Source of the DNA: Shimia_B sp038527375
GTDB taxonomy: Bacteria; Pseudomonadota; Alphaproteobacteria; Rhodobacterales; Rhodobacteraceae
Direction of reading: 5' to 3'
Length of the DNA: 64,000 bases
Assembly (NCBI GenBank): GCA_038527375.1
Contig: JBCBFU010000007.1
Coordinates: 16,107 to 80,106, forward strand
Shown one piece after another: positions 1-8,120 of the stretch; the first letter of the stretch is position 1, and each line of letters begins with the position of its first letter. The notes below the pieces were generated by a model that saw nothing but the letters and a program-made list of their open reading frames with translations, was not told the origin of the DNA and searched no databases. The position numbers and the translations under genes were made by a program.

Positions 1-637
1 GGATCATCTCGTGCTCAAAGGGTTTGTCGAGTTTCGCGCGCAGGCGGCTCATATGAGTTTGGACAAGGCTCGTCTTTGGATCGAAGCGGTAGCCCCAGAC
101 CTGTTCCAACAACATGGTACGGGTCACGACCTGCCCGCGATGGGCCATCATTGTGGCCAACAGCCTGAATTCCAGCGGCGACAGATCGAGCACCGTGTCG
201 CCGCGCCGCACAGACCGGGTGACGCGATCCAACGTCAAGGGACCCAGTGTCAGGACCGTCTCGTCCTGTTCGGCCAGCGCCGGGCGGCGCGCAATGGACC
301 GGATGCGGGCCACAAGCTCTGTCAGGGCGAAGGGTTTCACGAGGTAGTCATCCGCCCCGTTTTCGAGGCCGGCCACTCGATCCTCGATCCCCGACATCGC
401 CGTCAGCATGATGACGGGCGTCGCGATATTGGCCCCGCGAATAAGCCGCAAGGCATCGAGGCCATCCATCCCGGGCAACATGCGGTCCAGAACGATGATG
501 TCAAAGCTGCGCCCGCCCAACTCCAACAGGGCCGGTTGCGGCGCGGCGTGGCACGTCACCTCCCACCCGGCTTCGCCCAGGCCCCGCGCGAGGTACTCCC
601 GCGTCTCGGCCTCGTCTTCGATGACTAGGATCTTCAT
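1..637 (-). CDS. OmpR/PhoB-family response regulator (3' end cut by window edge)
   Basis: This is a cytoplasmic DNA-binding regulator of a two-component system. It begins at the ATG at 637 on the minus strand; 212 residues are visible and the last roughly 15-20 residues lie beyond the left edge. The receiver domain spans about residues 1-115, with acidic residues E7/D8, phospho-acceptor D51 (in VLDRMLPGMDG), T79 and K101 (VKPF). The winged-helix output domain follows from about residue 130 and reaches RLRAKLDKPFE at the edge. It is divergent from the PepSY-regulator-kinase operon and closely resembles the regulator at 1269 in the D51 region and the C-terminal helix, so the two look like paralogues. 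Its kinase, if it has one, should lie to the left. The family call is secure; the stimulus is unknown. Confidence 0.93.
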   Translation of the reverse strand, partial: MKILVIEDEAETREYLARGLGEAGWEVTCHAAPQPALLELGGRSFDIIVLDRMLPGMDGLDALRLIRGANIATPVIMLTAMSGIEDRVAGLENGADDYLVKPFALTELVARIRSIARRPALAEQDETVLTLGPLTLDRVTRSVRRGDTVLDLSPLEFRLLATMMAHRGQVVTRTMLLEQVWGYRFDPKTSLVQTHMSRLRAKLDKPFEHEMI

Positions 638-743
638 GGCTTCCCTGGATTGCATCGCCTGTGGTGGGTCTTTCGGGCCGCGACCCACCACAGCATGGCA
701 CGTCGTTGGCCCCGCGGTCCATGCGCGGATGGCTGCGCCGGAA

Positions 744-761
744 CCTTACGAACTTGTAAGG
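744..761. promoter_or_regulatory. inverted repeat between two divergent regulator operons
   Basis: CCTTAC and GTAAGG form a perfect 6-bp inverted repeat with a 6-base spacer, in the 214-base gap between the divergent response regulator (start 637) and the PepSY gene (start 852). The position suits an operator for one or both response regulators. OmpR-family proteins more often bind direct repeats, so this is only a candidate. Confidence 0.35.
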
Positions 762-851
762 CTGGCGCGAAGTCAGGGTCAGATTGCCCGCCCATATCGG
801 TGTCATCGGAAGGCAAACACGCCTTCGAGACCACAACCAAGGAGACACGAC

Positions 852-1187
852 ATGGACACGAAATTCATCGCAGGCGGCGCAATTGCAGGGCTGGTTCTGA
901 CGGGCGCACTGGTCGGCGCAGTATCGGCGCAATCGGTTGGGGCGGCCACCAACCTGACCGAAGCGCAAGCAATCGAGATTGCCCTGGCCGAAGTGCCGGG
1001 CGAGGTTCAGGAGATCGAGCTGGAGACCGAAGACGGTGCCACGGTGTACGAGATCGAAATCTTGGGTGCCGACGGGCAGGCCTTCGAAGTCGAGATTTCG
1101 GCCGACAGCGGCGCCGTCATCGAGGTCGAGGCCGAAGATGATGACGACGACGATGATGATGACCAGGATTGCGACGACAAGGCCTAA
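852..1187 (+). CDS. secreted PepSY-domain protein with Asp-rich tail
   Basis: A 111-residue protein, probably periplasmic. The start is the ATG at 852, preceded by AAGGAG at 839-844; a longer frame upstream lacks a signal peptide and is not favoured. An N-terminal signal peptide (hydrophobic residues about 9-25, VGAVSA then QS) is followed by one PepSY domain (about 34-92: TEAQAIEIALAEVPGEV and TVYEIEIL). The tail holds nine consecutive Asp residues and then QDCDDKA, a likely cation-binding patch. It is first in an operon with an OmpR-type regulator and a sensor kinase. Small PepSY proteins often accompany such pairs and are thought to modulate the sensor, so a role as periplasmic cofactor or target is inferred from context. 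Confidence 0.85.
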   Translation: MDTKFIAGGAIAGLVLTGALVGAVSAQSVGAATNLTEAQAIEIALAEVPGEVQEIELETEDGATVYEIEILGADGQAFEVEISADSGAVIEVEAEDDDDDDDDDQDCDDKA

Positions 1188-1218
1188 GGCCCCGCACTAT
1201 ACGGGACGAATGGTCAAA

Positions 1219-1248
1219 TCGGAGGTCGCCGCTTAGGGTGGCCTCCGA
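1219..1248 (+). other. hairpin between PepSY gene and response regulator
   Basis: TCGGAGG at 1219-1225 pairs with CCTCCGA at 1242-1248, in the 81-base gap after the PepSY stop. There is no T-run, so it is not a typical intrinsic terminator. It could attenuate transcription or stabilise the PepSY message. Confidence 0.35.
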
Positions 1249-1268
1249 CAACAGCGTGACGGGACGAC

Positions 1269-1952
1269 ATGCGCATTCTGCTACTGGAAGATGATGCCCA
1301 ACTCGGCGCGTGGATCACGAGCGGCCTGCGCGAGGAAGGCCATGTCGTGGACCACTTCGCGAACGGCAAGGACGCGTTGATCGCCGCGATGGGGCAGGAC
1401 TACGACGTGTTGGTGCTCGACCGGATGGTGCCCGGTCTTGACGGGTTGGCGGTTCTGAAATCGCTGCGCGCCTCCAAAAACGCAACGCCCGCCCTGTTCC
1501 TGACCGCCTTGGGCGAGGTCGACGCGCGCATCGAAGGGTTCGAGGCCGGGGGCGATGACTACCTCACCAAACCTTTTGCCTTTGTTGAACTGTCGGCCCG
1601 GGTCGCGGCCTTGGGGCGGCGGGGCGATGGTGTGTCAGCTGAACCTGAAAAGCAGACCCTTTTGCAGCACGGCGACCTCAGCCTCGATCTGTTGGCGCGG
1701 ACCTGCAAACGGCAGGGGCAGGAGATCGACTTGATGGCCAAGGAATTCAAACTGCTCGAATATCTGATGCGTCGCCCCGGGCGGCTTGTGACGCGCACGA
1801 TGTTGCTGGAACAGGTCTGGGACATGAGCTTTGATCCGACGACCAGCGTTGTCGAGACCCATATCAGCCGCTTGCGGGCCAAGATCGACAAACCGTTCGA
1901 GACCGCATTGATCCGGACCCGCCGGGGTGAGGGGTATGTCTTTGGCTTTTAG
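1269..1952 (+). CDS. OmpR/PhoB-family response regulator
   Basis: A 227-residue, full-length two-component transcription regulator. The receiver domain carries E7/D8/D9, phospho-acceptor D51 (VLDRMVPGLDG), T79 and K101 (LTKPF). The winged-helix C-terminal domain (about 130-227) ends in the usual GEGYVFGF. The gene overlaps the downstream kinase by about 26 bases, which suggests translational coupling. Together with the PepSY gene upstream it forms a three-gene unit. It resembles CusR/QseB-type regulators of envelope or cation stress, but that functional label is not proven by the sequence. Confidence 0.95.
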   Translation: MRILLLEDDAQLGAWITSGLREEGHVVDHFANGKDALIAAMGQDYDVLVLDRMVPGLDGLAVLKSLRASKNATPALFLTALGEVDARIEGFEAGGDDYLTKPFAFVELSARVAALGRRGDGVSAEPEKQTLLQHGDLSLDLLARTCKRQGQEIDLMAKEFKLLEYLMRRPGRLVTRTMLLEQVWDMSFDPTTSVVETHISRLRAKIDKPFETALIRTRRGEGYVFGF

Positions 1953-3207
1953 TGTTGCGTGGTTGTGGCGGTCTTCGACGGTCAGGCTCGCGCTCATCCT
2001 CGCGGTGATCTTTGCGCTGGGCATGGCGGTGGCCGTCTTTACGGCGCTGACGGTTGGTGGGTCAGTTTTTGAACGGCGCACGGATGCCACGCTTCAGGCG
2101 ATGGCGTCCTCGGCTGATCTGCAGGGATCACGCGGCGATGGCTTTGGCCTGATCCTGCGAGAGGCGGGCGACCTGCAAGACCTGCCGAGGGCCTTTGACC
2201 GCGTGGCGGATCGCGGCGGCGGCACGATTACTTTGGACAGGGACTTCCGAAACTCTGAAAGCTGGCGGGTCTTTGTAGGGCCCGACGCGCGCGGTGCGGC
2301 GGTCCTTGTGGCCGTGCCGCTGGATGATGGGGAGGAGGCGCTGGAGCTGCTCAGCGGCGTCTTGTGGACCACCGTGGCCGTTGTGATCGCGCTGAGCCTT
2401 CTGATTGGTCTGGTGGCCGGCGTACTTGGGCGGCGCAGGCTCAGGCGGATCAACCAGACGCTGTCGGCGCTGGCTGCGGGGGATTTGTCCGCGCGTACGG
2501 GGATCGCGGCAACGTCTGATGATCTGAGCGAAATGGCAGGCCAGGTCGATATCGCAGCCGCAGAGTTGGAGCAGCTTGTCGCGCAAACCCGTCATTTGAG
2601 CGCGAGCCTTGCCCATGATCTGCGCACGCCGCTTGCCCGTCTGCGATCCCGGTTGGAGGTCTTGCCCGAAGGGGAGGAGAGGGGCGCGGCCCTCGAGGAG
2701 GTCGAGCATCTGTCGTCCGTGTTCGACACGATCATGCGCGTGGCCCGCATTGAGGCGGCCCAAGGCACAGATGGGTTCGAAGCGGTTGCGCTGGGACCGT
2801 TTGCGCAGGAGTTGCACGAGATCTTTGGCGCCGTGGTCGAAGATGCGGGCAAAACACTGGCGCTGGACGTCTCGCAACCGGCTGAGGTGCTGGCAGATCG
2901 TCAGATGCTTGTGCAAATGGTCGCCAACCTGATCCAGAACGCCATCCGCCATGGCGGCGCGAACATCACGCTCAAGGTTGGTGGGGCCGCGATTGGAGTG
3001 TGCGACGACGGTCCCGGCGTCGATCCTGCGGACTACGCCCAGATCGTCAAACCCATGGTTCGGCTTGATGCCGCGCGCCATACCGAAGGCACCGGGCTGG
3101 GCCTTTCGCTCGTGCGCGCCGTGGCGACGCGTCACCGCGCCGATCTGCACTTGTCACCCTGCCAGCCGCAGGGTTTGAGCGTGATGGTGAAGTTTGCAGA
3201 TTTGTAA
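1927..3207 (+). CDS. sensor histidine kinase, HAMP type
   Basis: The membrane-bound partner of the regulator at 1269, 426 residues from a GTG at 1927; an ATG at 1936 is the alternative start and neither has a convincing Shine-Dalgarno. TM1 is about residues 20-42, a short periplasmic domain covers 45-142, TM2 is about 143-167, and HAMP follows to about 220. The H-box LAHDLRTPLARL places the phosphorylated histidine at H230. ATP-binding motifs are NLIQNAIRHG (N-box), DDGPGVD (G1) and GTGLGLSLV (G2). All catalytic boxes are intact. The small periplasmic domain has no named sensor fold that I recognise, which fits sensing through the co-encoded PepSY protein. Confidence 0.93.
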   Translation: MRGMSLAFSVAWLWRSSTVRLALILAVIFALGMAVAVFTALTVGGSVFERRTDATLQAMASSADLQGSRGDGFGLILREAGDLQDLPRAFDRVADRGGGTITLDRDFRNSESWRVFVGPDARGAAVLVAVPLDDGEEALELLSGVLWTTVAVVIALSLLIGLVAGVLGRRRLRRINQTLSALAAGDLSARTGIAATSDDLSEMAGQVDIAAAELEQLVAQTRHLSASLAHDLRTPLARLRSRLEVLPEGEERGAALEEVEHLSSVFDTIMRVARIEAAQGTDGFEAVALGPFAQELHEIFGAVVEDAGKTLALDVSQPAEVLADRQMLVQMVANLIQNAIRHGGANITLKVGGAAIGVCDDGPGVDPADYAQIVKPMVRLDAARHTEGTGLGLSLVRAVATRHRADLHLSPCQPQGLSVMVKFADL

Positions 3208-3245
3208 ACTTCGCACCAAGCGCGCGTAAGTTCCGGGCCTCATAT

Positions 3246-3274
3246 CAGTTTCATCGCAACGAGAGATGAAACTG
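3246..3274. promoter_or_regulatory. perfect 10-bp inverted repeat before small membrane protein gene
   Basis: CAGTTTCATC (3246-3255) and GATGAAACTG (3265-3274) are exact inverted repeats with a 9-base spacer, ending 11 bases before the ATG at 3286. It could be an operator, or an RNA hairpin next to the ribosome-binding site. No T-run follows, so it is not an obvious terminator for the kinase gene. Confidence 0.5.
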
Positions 3275-3285
3275 GAGACCCCGAA

Positions 3286-3495
3286 ATGCAAAAGCACATC
3301 AACAAAATCGCATCCACCGCCGCCGGCTTTGGCCTGTTCCTGATCGGCTGTGTCACTGCCGGCCTCGGTCTGGTGGTTGTCTTCTACCTTGCCCTGTTCG
3401 CCTTGGTTGTCGGGGCCTTGGGCGTCCTCGCGCTGCCACTTCTGAACCTGATCGGGCGCGCCGCCGCAGCCGACGAAGACACGGCCACGGCCTGA
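3286..3495 (+). CDS. small hydrophobic membrane protein, unknown function
   Basis: A 69-residue protein starting at the ATG at 3286. Two closely spaced hydrophobic stretches (about residues 12-32 and 33-58, rich in Leu, Val and Gly) predict one long or two short membrane helices, followed by a charged tail (ADEDTATA). I recognise no family. It lies between the sensor kinase and a b561-type cytochrome gene and may belong to the regulon of the two-component system, since a strong inverted repeat sits directly upstream. Codon use looks like that of its neighbours. Existence as a real gene is likely but not certain. Confidence 0.65.
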   Translation: MQKHINKIASTAAGFGLFLIGCVTAGLGLVVVFYLALFALVVGALGVLALPLLNLIGRAAAADEDTATA

Positions 3496-3527
3496 ACCAC
3501 AAAACGCACCAACGGGGGAGAAGACAG

Positions 3528-4058
3528 ATGACAGCGCAATCGCACGGTTTTGTCACGCGCACGATCCATTGGGTCTCGGCGGCGCTCATTGGGTATGGGT
3601 ATCTGAAGGGGCTCGATGGCGTGGGGCAACTCGCTGACCCCGCGCTTTTGCGGTTCGAGGTGATCTATGCCTCGGCTCTGGGCCTCGTGTTCTTGGTCCG
3701 CTTTTTGTGGACCACCTACATCGCTGGTCCCACACGCCTGCCGCAGGACGCGCCGCGCTGGGAACACAGGCTGTCGCGGGCGGTGCACCTTGGCCTTTAT
3801 GCGGGCGTCTTTGGCATCGTTTTGTCCGGGCTGGGGATCGCGCTGGCCTATTCCACACCCGCGTTGGGGGCGGCGGTCCTTGCCGGGATGGTTGGCCTGC
3901 ACGAAGTCTTTCTGGCTGCACTGCCGGTGCTGTTGGCGGGGCATGTGGCTGGTGCGCTTTGGCACAAGGTCGTGCGCAATGATGGCGTTCTGGAGAGCAT
4001 GACGGGGCGACTGCCTTGGCGCAAAACCGCGCAGGCCGACAGCCCGGCGAGTTCGTAA
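3528..4058 (+). CDS. cytochrome b561-family membrane protein
   Basis: A 176-residue integral membrane protein with about four transmembrane helices. Histidines placed for heme b ligation are seen in FVTRTIHWVSAAL (helix 1), the LSRAVHLGLYAG segment, and GLHEVFLAALPVLLAGHVAGALWH near the C-terminus, matching the bacterial cytochrome b561/YceJ-type family that transfers electrons at the membrane. It starts at the ATG at 3528, preceded by GGGGGAGAAG. Upstream lie the small membrane protein and the PepSY/two-component unit; in other proteobacteria b561 genes commonly sit with such units. Electron donor and acceptor are not apparent. Confidence 0.85.
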   Translation: MTAQSHGFVTRTIHWVSAALIGYGYLKGLDGVGQLADPALLRFEVIYASALGLVFLVRFLWTTYIAGPTRLPQDAPRWEHRLSRAVHLGLYAGVFGIVLSGLGIALAYSTPALGAAVLAGMVGLHEVFLAALPVLLAGHVAGALWHKVVRNDGVLESMTGRLPWRKTAQADSPASS

Positions 4059-4067
4059 CGCAGGACT

Positions 4068-4097
4068 GCCCGGATCAGACGAGGTTTCGATCCGGGC
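4068..4097 (+). terminator. hairpin after the b561 gene
   Basis: GCCCGGATC (4068-4076) and GATCCGGGC (4089-4097) form a perfect 9-bp stem with a 12-base loop, starting 10 bases after the cytochrome stop codon. It lacks a T-run but is well placed to end that transcript before bphO. The rest of the gap up to 4235 shows nothing else I can name. Confidence 0.5.
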
Positions 4098-4235
4098 GGG
4101 CATCCGCATCGATCGCCCAATCCTGGAGCGATTGCGCGCGACAACCGGAAAGTGTGTGCTATGCCCTCGAACAAGTGGCGTACGAGCCGCGCGTAAGATT
4201 TGATTTGCAGGGCTTTTGAGTACGTGACGGAGCCG

Positions 4236-4799
4236 ATGAACGACGCCGGATGGAGCCTTCGGGCGCGCTTGCGCCACGATACGCGCGACATTCATGACGA
4301 ATTGGACACGCTCGTGTCCCAGTTTGATCTGACATCCGCGGCCGGCTTGGCCGGATTTCTCCAAATGCAGGTTACAGCCATGCGCGCGCTGGATCGGGTG
4401 GCGGCGGACGGGATGTCCCATTCCGCGATGTACGACCTGCGGGAGCGGGCGGTTAGCGACCTCGACAGCTTAGGCGTGCCTGTCGAGACAGGGGCCGCTG
4501 AAACCGAAGCACAGGTCCACCCATTGGCGGTGGACTACGCCATCGCCGGGTCACGGCTGGGGACCCAAGTCCTCAAACAACGGTGGCAGCAGTCGACCGA
4601 TCCCCAAGTCGCTGGGGCCGACGCCTACTTTACGGCACCAAGCTATATCGATCTTTGGAAGGCGTTTTGTTCGACCACCGGCGCGATGCCAGGAACTGGC
4701 GCAGAGGCCGAACAGATCGTGGGCGACGCAAACGGACTGTTTGCGCTCTACGCCCGCTGCGCCCGCGCAGCCCTACCGACGGAGACCGCGCATGCATGA
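4236..4799 (+). CDS. bphO: bacteriophytochrome-type heme oxygenase (biliverdin producing)
   Basis: Oxidatively opens heme to biliverdin, CO and iron, supplying the chromophore of bacteriophytochrome. 187 residues from the ATG at 4236, chosen because an ACGGAG ribosome-binding site lies just upstream and earlier starts (TTG 4200, GTG 4224) only add unrelated residues. The N-terminal helix RLRHDTRDIHDELD carries the likely proximal heme ligand H20, and GSRLGTQVLKQRW matches the BphO distal-helix region. The stop overlaps the ATG (4792) of the phytochrome gene, the usual bphO-bphP arrangement. The enzyme looks intact although the receptor downstream is truncated, so it may now serve iron or heme turnover. 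Confidence 0.88.
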   Translation: MNDAGWSLRARLRHDTRDIHDELDTLVSQFDLTSAAGLAGFLQMQVTAMRALDRVAADGMSHSAMYDLRERAVSDLDSLGVPVETGAAETEAQVHPLAVDYAIAGSRLGTQVLKQRWQQSTDPQVAGADAYFTAPSYIDLWKAFCSTTGAMPGTGAEAEQIVGDANGLFALYARCARAALPTETAHA

Positions 4800-5733
4800 A
4801 CAGCAGGCAAGCCCGCACAGCACCGACTATGACCTGACAAACTGCGATCGAGAGCCGATACACATTCTGGGGCATGTTCAATCCTATGGGTGTCTGATCG
4901 CCGTATCGTCGGACTGGATGGTGACCTATGCGTCCGAAAACTGTGACGCGCTCCTGGGCCTCGATGCGCGCGCGATCGTGGGCTCGCGCTTCATCGATCT
5001 CTTTCCCGAAGCATCGGTTCACCACCTGCGATCGTCCATGCAGATCATGGGCTATGAGGCAGGTACCGCGCGCACCTATTCCTATAACGTGATGCAGGAC
5101 GACCGTGCCTACGACGTGTCGATCTCGCAAAGCGACCAGAACTATGTGCTGGAGTTTGAGCCGCGCACAGATGCCGCCCCTTTGCCGTCTGAAAACGCAG
5201 CAACGGTGCGGGGGCTGATGACGCGGATCAAGCGCCACGACACGTCCGAGGCCATGGCGCGCGAGGCCGTCCGCGCCGTCAAGCTCCTGACCGGCTTTGA
5301 TCGAGTGATGGTCTACAAGTTTAACGAGGACGACACCGGTACCGTGATCGCAGAGGCCGCAGAGCCGGACCAAGAGGCGTTTCTGGGTCTGCGCTATCCG
5401 GCCAGTGACATTCCCAAACAGGCCCGCGCGCTTTATGTGCGCAGCCCGCTGCGCATTATCTCGGACGTGGATGGTCAGACGCACCCGATCTATCCCGAAC
5501 GCGATCCCAACGGGCGCCCGCTCGATCTATCGATGGCGGTGACGCGTGCCGTGTCGCCGATCCATCTGGAATACCTACGGAATATGGGGGTCGCGGCGTC
5601 GCTGTCTGTCTCGATCCTTCGGAATGGCAAGCTGTGGGGGCTGTTCGCCTGCCATCACCGGGCGCCGCGCCATATCTCCTACGAGGCGCGCAGCCAGATC
5701 ACCGATCCGCGGCGAAACCTAGGGCGCTTGATG
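4792..5733 (+). pseudogene. bphP: truncated bacteriophytochrome: PAS-GAF chromophore module only
   Basis: From the ATG at 4792 the protein matches bacteriophytochromes for about 300 residues. The biliverdin-binding Cys region TNCDREPIHILGHVQSYG, a PAS domain (about 25-120) and a GAF domain (about 140-300) with RYPASDIPKQARALYV, SPIHLEYLRNMGV and LWGLFACHH are all present, so the chromophore pocket looks intact. After SYEARS (about 5697) similarity stops: the PHY domain and histidine kinase are missing. The frame stays open by chance to 6501, but everything past 5734 is antisense to the binding-protein gene on the other strand. I see no transposase or repeat at the junction. It is most simply a 3'-deleted bphP, but the expressed product would be a PAS-GAF protein with a junk tail. 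Confidence 0.8.
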
Positions 5734-6783
5734 TCAACGCCCTTGGTCGATCGCGCTTTCCCAGCTTTCCAGAAACGTGCGCCGGTTGAGCGGATCAAGA
5801 TAGACCAAAAGGGTCGGGCCCAAACGAATGGGACCAAAGCTCAACTCTCCCGGGGCGTTGGCCGAAGCGAGCGGTGGCAAACCCCAATCGCCCACGGTCT
5901 CGCGCAGGCCGGTGTCCAGCAGCGCATCGATAAACTGTCCTGCCTCGCGCGGGTGTTCGGCGGTTTTGGGCAAGATGGCTGTGCGCAACATGACGTTGTC
6001 GAAATCCTCGAGGACGATGATCTCGAGTCCCTGTGTACCCGGATCGCCCAGCCGCTGGGTCGCGTAACTGCCCAGCACATTGTACGCGACGGCCAGCTTG
6101 CCATCGGCCACATCGTCGATCATCTGCGCCGAACAGCAATAGAGCACCGGGTCCAGCCGCCCCATCACCTCGGTCAATCGCCAGTAGGCATCGGAAATCC
6201 GGGCCTCCTGCGTGGCAAAGAGATAGCCCAGACCGCTGCTGCGCAAATCATAGGTCCCGACAGCCCCCGAAAACCGGTCCGCGTTTTCCCGCAGGACTGC
6301 GATCAGGTCTTGGCGTGTCCGGGGCACATCCAACCCCTCGAACACTTGGGTCGAGACGACCGCAACCGCGGGTTCCGAGGTGAACGCAAAAATCAGGTCC
6401 CGCCATTTCGCCCAACTGGGCAAGGCGCCCGTCGTGTCAGAGGCGTAAGCTTGGGCGAAGCCGTCATTGGCCAATTGAAATTGCAGGTCCATCGCCGATG
6501 AGATCACGACATCGTACTGGGCCCCGTCGCGAATGGCCCCATAGGCTTCGGTGCTCGAACTGACGGTGTAGTCGACGCCGATCCCGGAATGCCGGTCCTG
6601 AAAGGCCGCGATATAGGGTTCGAACACGTCCAGATCGGCGGTCGACAGAACCTTGATGACGACCGGCGCATCAGCGTTGAACAAACGGCGCTCTTCGATC
6701 GTCTGTGCGTGCACCGGCAGGACAGCGCCCAACGTGGCGAGCGCCAAACCAGCTAGGCCAATGGTAAATTCAGCAAAACGCAT
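5734..6783 (-). CDS. periplasmic ABC-type solute-binding protein, iron(III)-binding-like
   Basis: A 349-residue secreted binding protein. The signal peptide is residues 1-26 (hydrophobic 8-22, VHAQ cleavage). The mature part begins with a type-II binding-protein fold (VVIKVLSTADLDVFEPYIAAFQDRHSG, then SSSTEAYGAIRDGAQYDVVISSAMDLQ), as in the Fe(III)/2-aminoethylphosphonate/thiamine class. No permease or ATPase lies alongside. Instead it is the last gene of the tctD-tctE operon, overlapping the kinase 3' end by 31 bases. This suggests a sensory role, presenting a ligand to the kinase, rather than transport. The ligand is unknown. Confidence 0.85.
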   Translation of the reverse strand: MRFAEFTIGLAGLALATLGAVLPVHAQTIEERRLFNADAPVVIKVLSTADLDVFEPYIAAFQDRHSGIGVDYTVSSSTEAYGAIRDGAQYDVVISSAMDLQFQLANDGFAQAYASDTTGALPSWAKWRDLIFAFTSEPAVAVVSTQVFEGLDVPRTRQDLIAVLRENADRFSGAVGTYDLRSSGLGYLFATQEARISDAYWRLTEVMGRLDPVLYCCSAQMIDDVADGKLAVAYNVLGSYATQRLGDPGTQGLEIIVLEDFDNVMLRTAILPKTAEHPREAGQFIDALLDTGLRETVGDWGLPPLASANAPGELSFGPIRLGPTLLVYLDPLNRRTFLESWESAIDQGR

Positions 6784-8120
6784 GTCCCGCCCCCTTTATG
6801 GTTGGAGAGTTCGAGCGTGCCGCCATGGGCCTCGACCACGTCCCGCGCGATTGTCAGGCCCAAGCCCGATCCCACGGTCCCGGCCGAATTTGTCCCCCGT
6901 TGAAAGCGCGCGGTATACACATCGGCCGGCGTATCCCCCAGCCCCGGACCACGGTCGGTGACCGTGATGCGCGCGCGCGTCTCTGCCTGATCCACGACAA
7001 CAGACACTTGCGTTTCGGGCGGGGAGTATTTGACGGCGTTGTCGAGCACGTTGCGCAACGCACTGTCGAGCAACAGCTTGTCCCCGCGCACGGGCGCAGG
7101 CGTGGCGACGAGGTGGATATCGATATCCTTGAGATCCGCCGTCGGCTGGAGCGAGGCTGTCGCGGCCTGTGCGATCTGCGCCAAATCCAGCTCCGCATCG
7201 GCCAGTTGTTCGGCCCGGAAGGCCACCGTCGCGTGATCGAGCAATTGTGTGGCCGAGCGCGAGCTTTCATCCACCGCGCGGATAATCTGGCGCATATGCT
7301 GCGCCTGACCGGGATCGCGCGCGTTGCGCAGCGCGATCTCAGCCTGCGCGCGCACGGTGGCAAGGGGCGTGCGGATGCGGTGCGCGGCCTCTGCGATGAA
7401 ATCCTCAGATTGCCGCAAGGACCTGGCGAGCCGTTCGATCAGTCGGTTCAAGGAGGTCATGAGCGGCGCAAGCTCCTCGGGCGGGGTCTGCCGCAAGGGG
7501 CGCAGGTCCGATGGCCCGCGCCGGGCCACCGCGTCCGCGATGTCCGTCAACTGCCGCAAGGAGGTGCGCGCCACGATGGCCGACAGCACAACCGCCAAGA
7601 TGAAAAACACGACGCTCAGAAGGGCCGCCTGCCGCGACAACTCCCGCGTGATCTGCGAAACGCCGTTGCGGGTCTGCCCGACGGACACCGTGACAGGAAC
7701 TGCGCTGGGCGAGGCAAGCACCACGCGCGTCACCGACGCCACCCGCACCGCGTCACCCTGATGCGTCACCGTCTCCAACCGCGTCACGCCGCGCGCCGGG
7801 GGATCGGCAGGACCCGAAATCCCGCCATTGCCGGTCAGCGTCCGCCCATCTGCCATGACGTGATAGAACACGCGATCCTCGCTCACCGCCCCCAACATGG
7901 AAAACGCGGAATAGGGCAGTTCCAGACGGACCTCGCCGTCGACGCTGCGCAGCGCCTCCGCGATGATATTGGCGGACGCCACGAGGATATTGTCCTGCGT
8001 CCGTTCCGCCGCCTGTTGCGCGAAACTCGACACAAGGAGCCAAGACAGGATCGACAGCAAGGCGGCCACCAGCGCAAGAAGGACCGTCAGACGCCGCGTG
8101 ATGGAGCCTGCGCCCTTCAC
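6753..8120 (-). CDS. tctE: sensor histidine kinase, TctE type
   Basis: A 455-residue inner-membrane kinase. TM1 is about residues 11-33, the periplasmic sensor region (2CSK-N type) about 34-165, TM2 about 166-186, followed by HAMP. The phosphorylated histidine is H247 in EAAHRIRTPLATVRAQAE. ATP-binding motifs include LRNVLDNAVKYSP, TDRGPGLGD and GSGLGLTIARDVVEAHGG. It overlaps tctD by 4 bases, so the two are translationally coupled. Divergent from tctCBA it matches the TctD/TctE control of tricarboxylate uptake known in Salmonella and other proteobacteria. The actual ligand here could be another di- or tricarboxylate. Confidence 0.9.
   Translation of the reverse strand: MKGAGSITRRLTVLLALVAALLSILSWLLVSSFAQQAAERTQDNILVASANIIAEALRSVDGEVRLELPYSAFSMLGAVSEDRVFYHVMADGRTLTGNGGISGPADPPARGVTRLETVTHQGDAVRVASVTRVVLASPSAVPVTVSVGQTRNGVSQITRELSRQAALLSVVFFILAVVLSAIVARTSLRQLTDIADAVARRGPSDLRPLRQTPPEELAPLMTSLNRLIERLARSLRQSEDFIAEAAHRIRTPLATVRAQAEIALRNARDPGQAQHMRQIIRAVDESSRSATQLLDHATVAFRAEQLADAELDLAQIAQAATASLQPTADLKDIDIHLVATPAPVRGDKLLLDSALRNVLDNAVKYSPPETQVSVVVDQAETRARITVTDRGPGLGDTPADVYTARFQRGTNSAGTVGSGLGLTIARDVVEAHGGTLELSNHKGGGTCVLLNLPLA

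Noticed and set aside
408..851. N-terminal extension of the PepSY protein by 148 codons
   Set aside because: The ATG at 852 has a good ribosome-binding site and starts a signal peptide; the extension overlaps the divergent regulator and lacks homology.
5690..5740. Insertion sequence at the phytochrome breakpoint
   Set aside because: No transposase, terminal inverted repeats or target duplication is visible; a simple deletion fits better.
5734..6501. Open plus-strand frame continuing the phytochrome for about 255 codons
   Set aside because: It is exactly antisense to a full-length binding-protein gene with signal peptide and has no phytochrome PHY or kinase similarity; openness is expected in GC-rich DNA.
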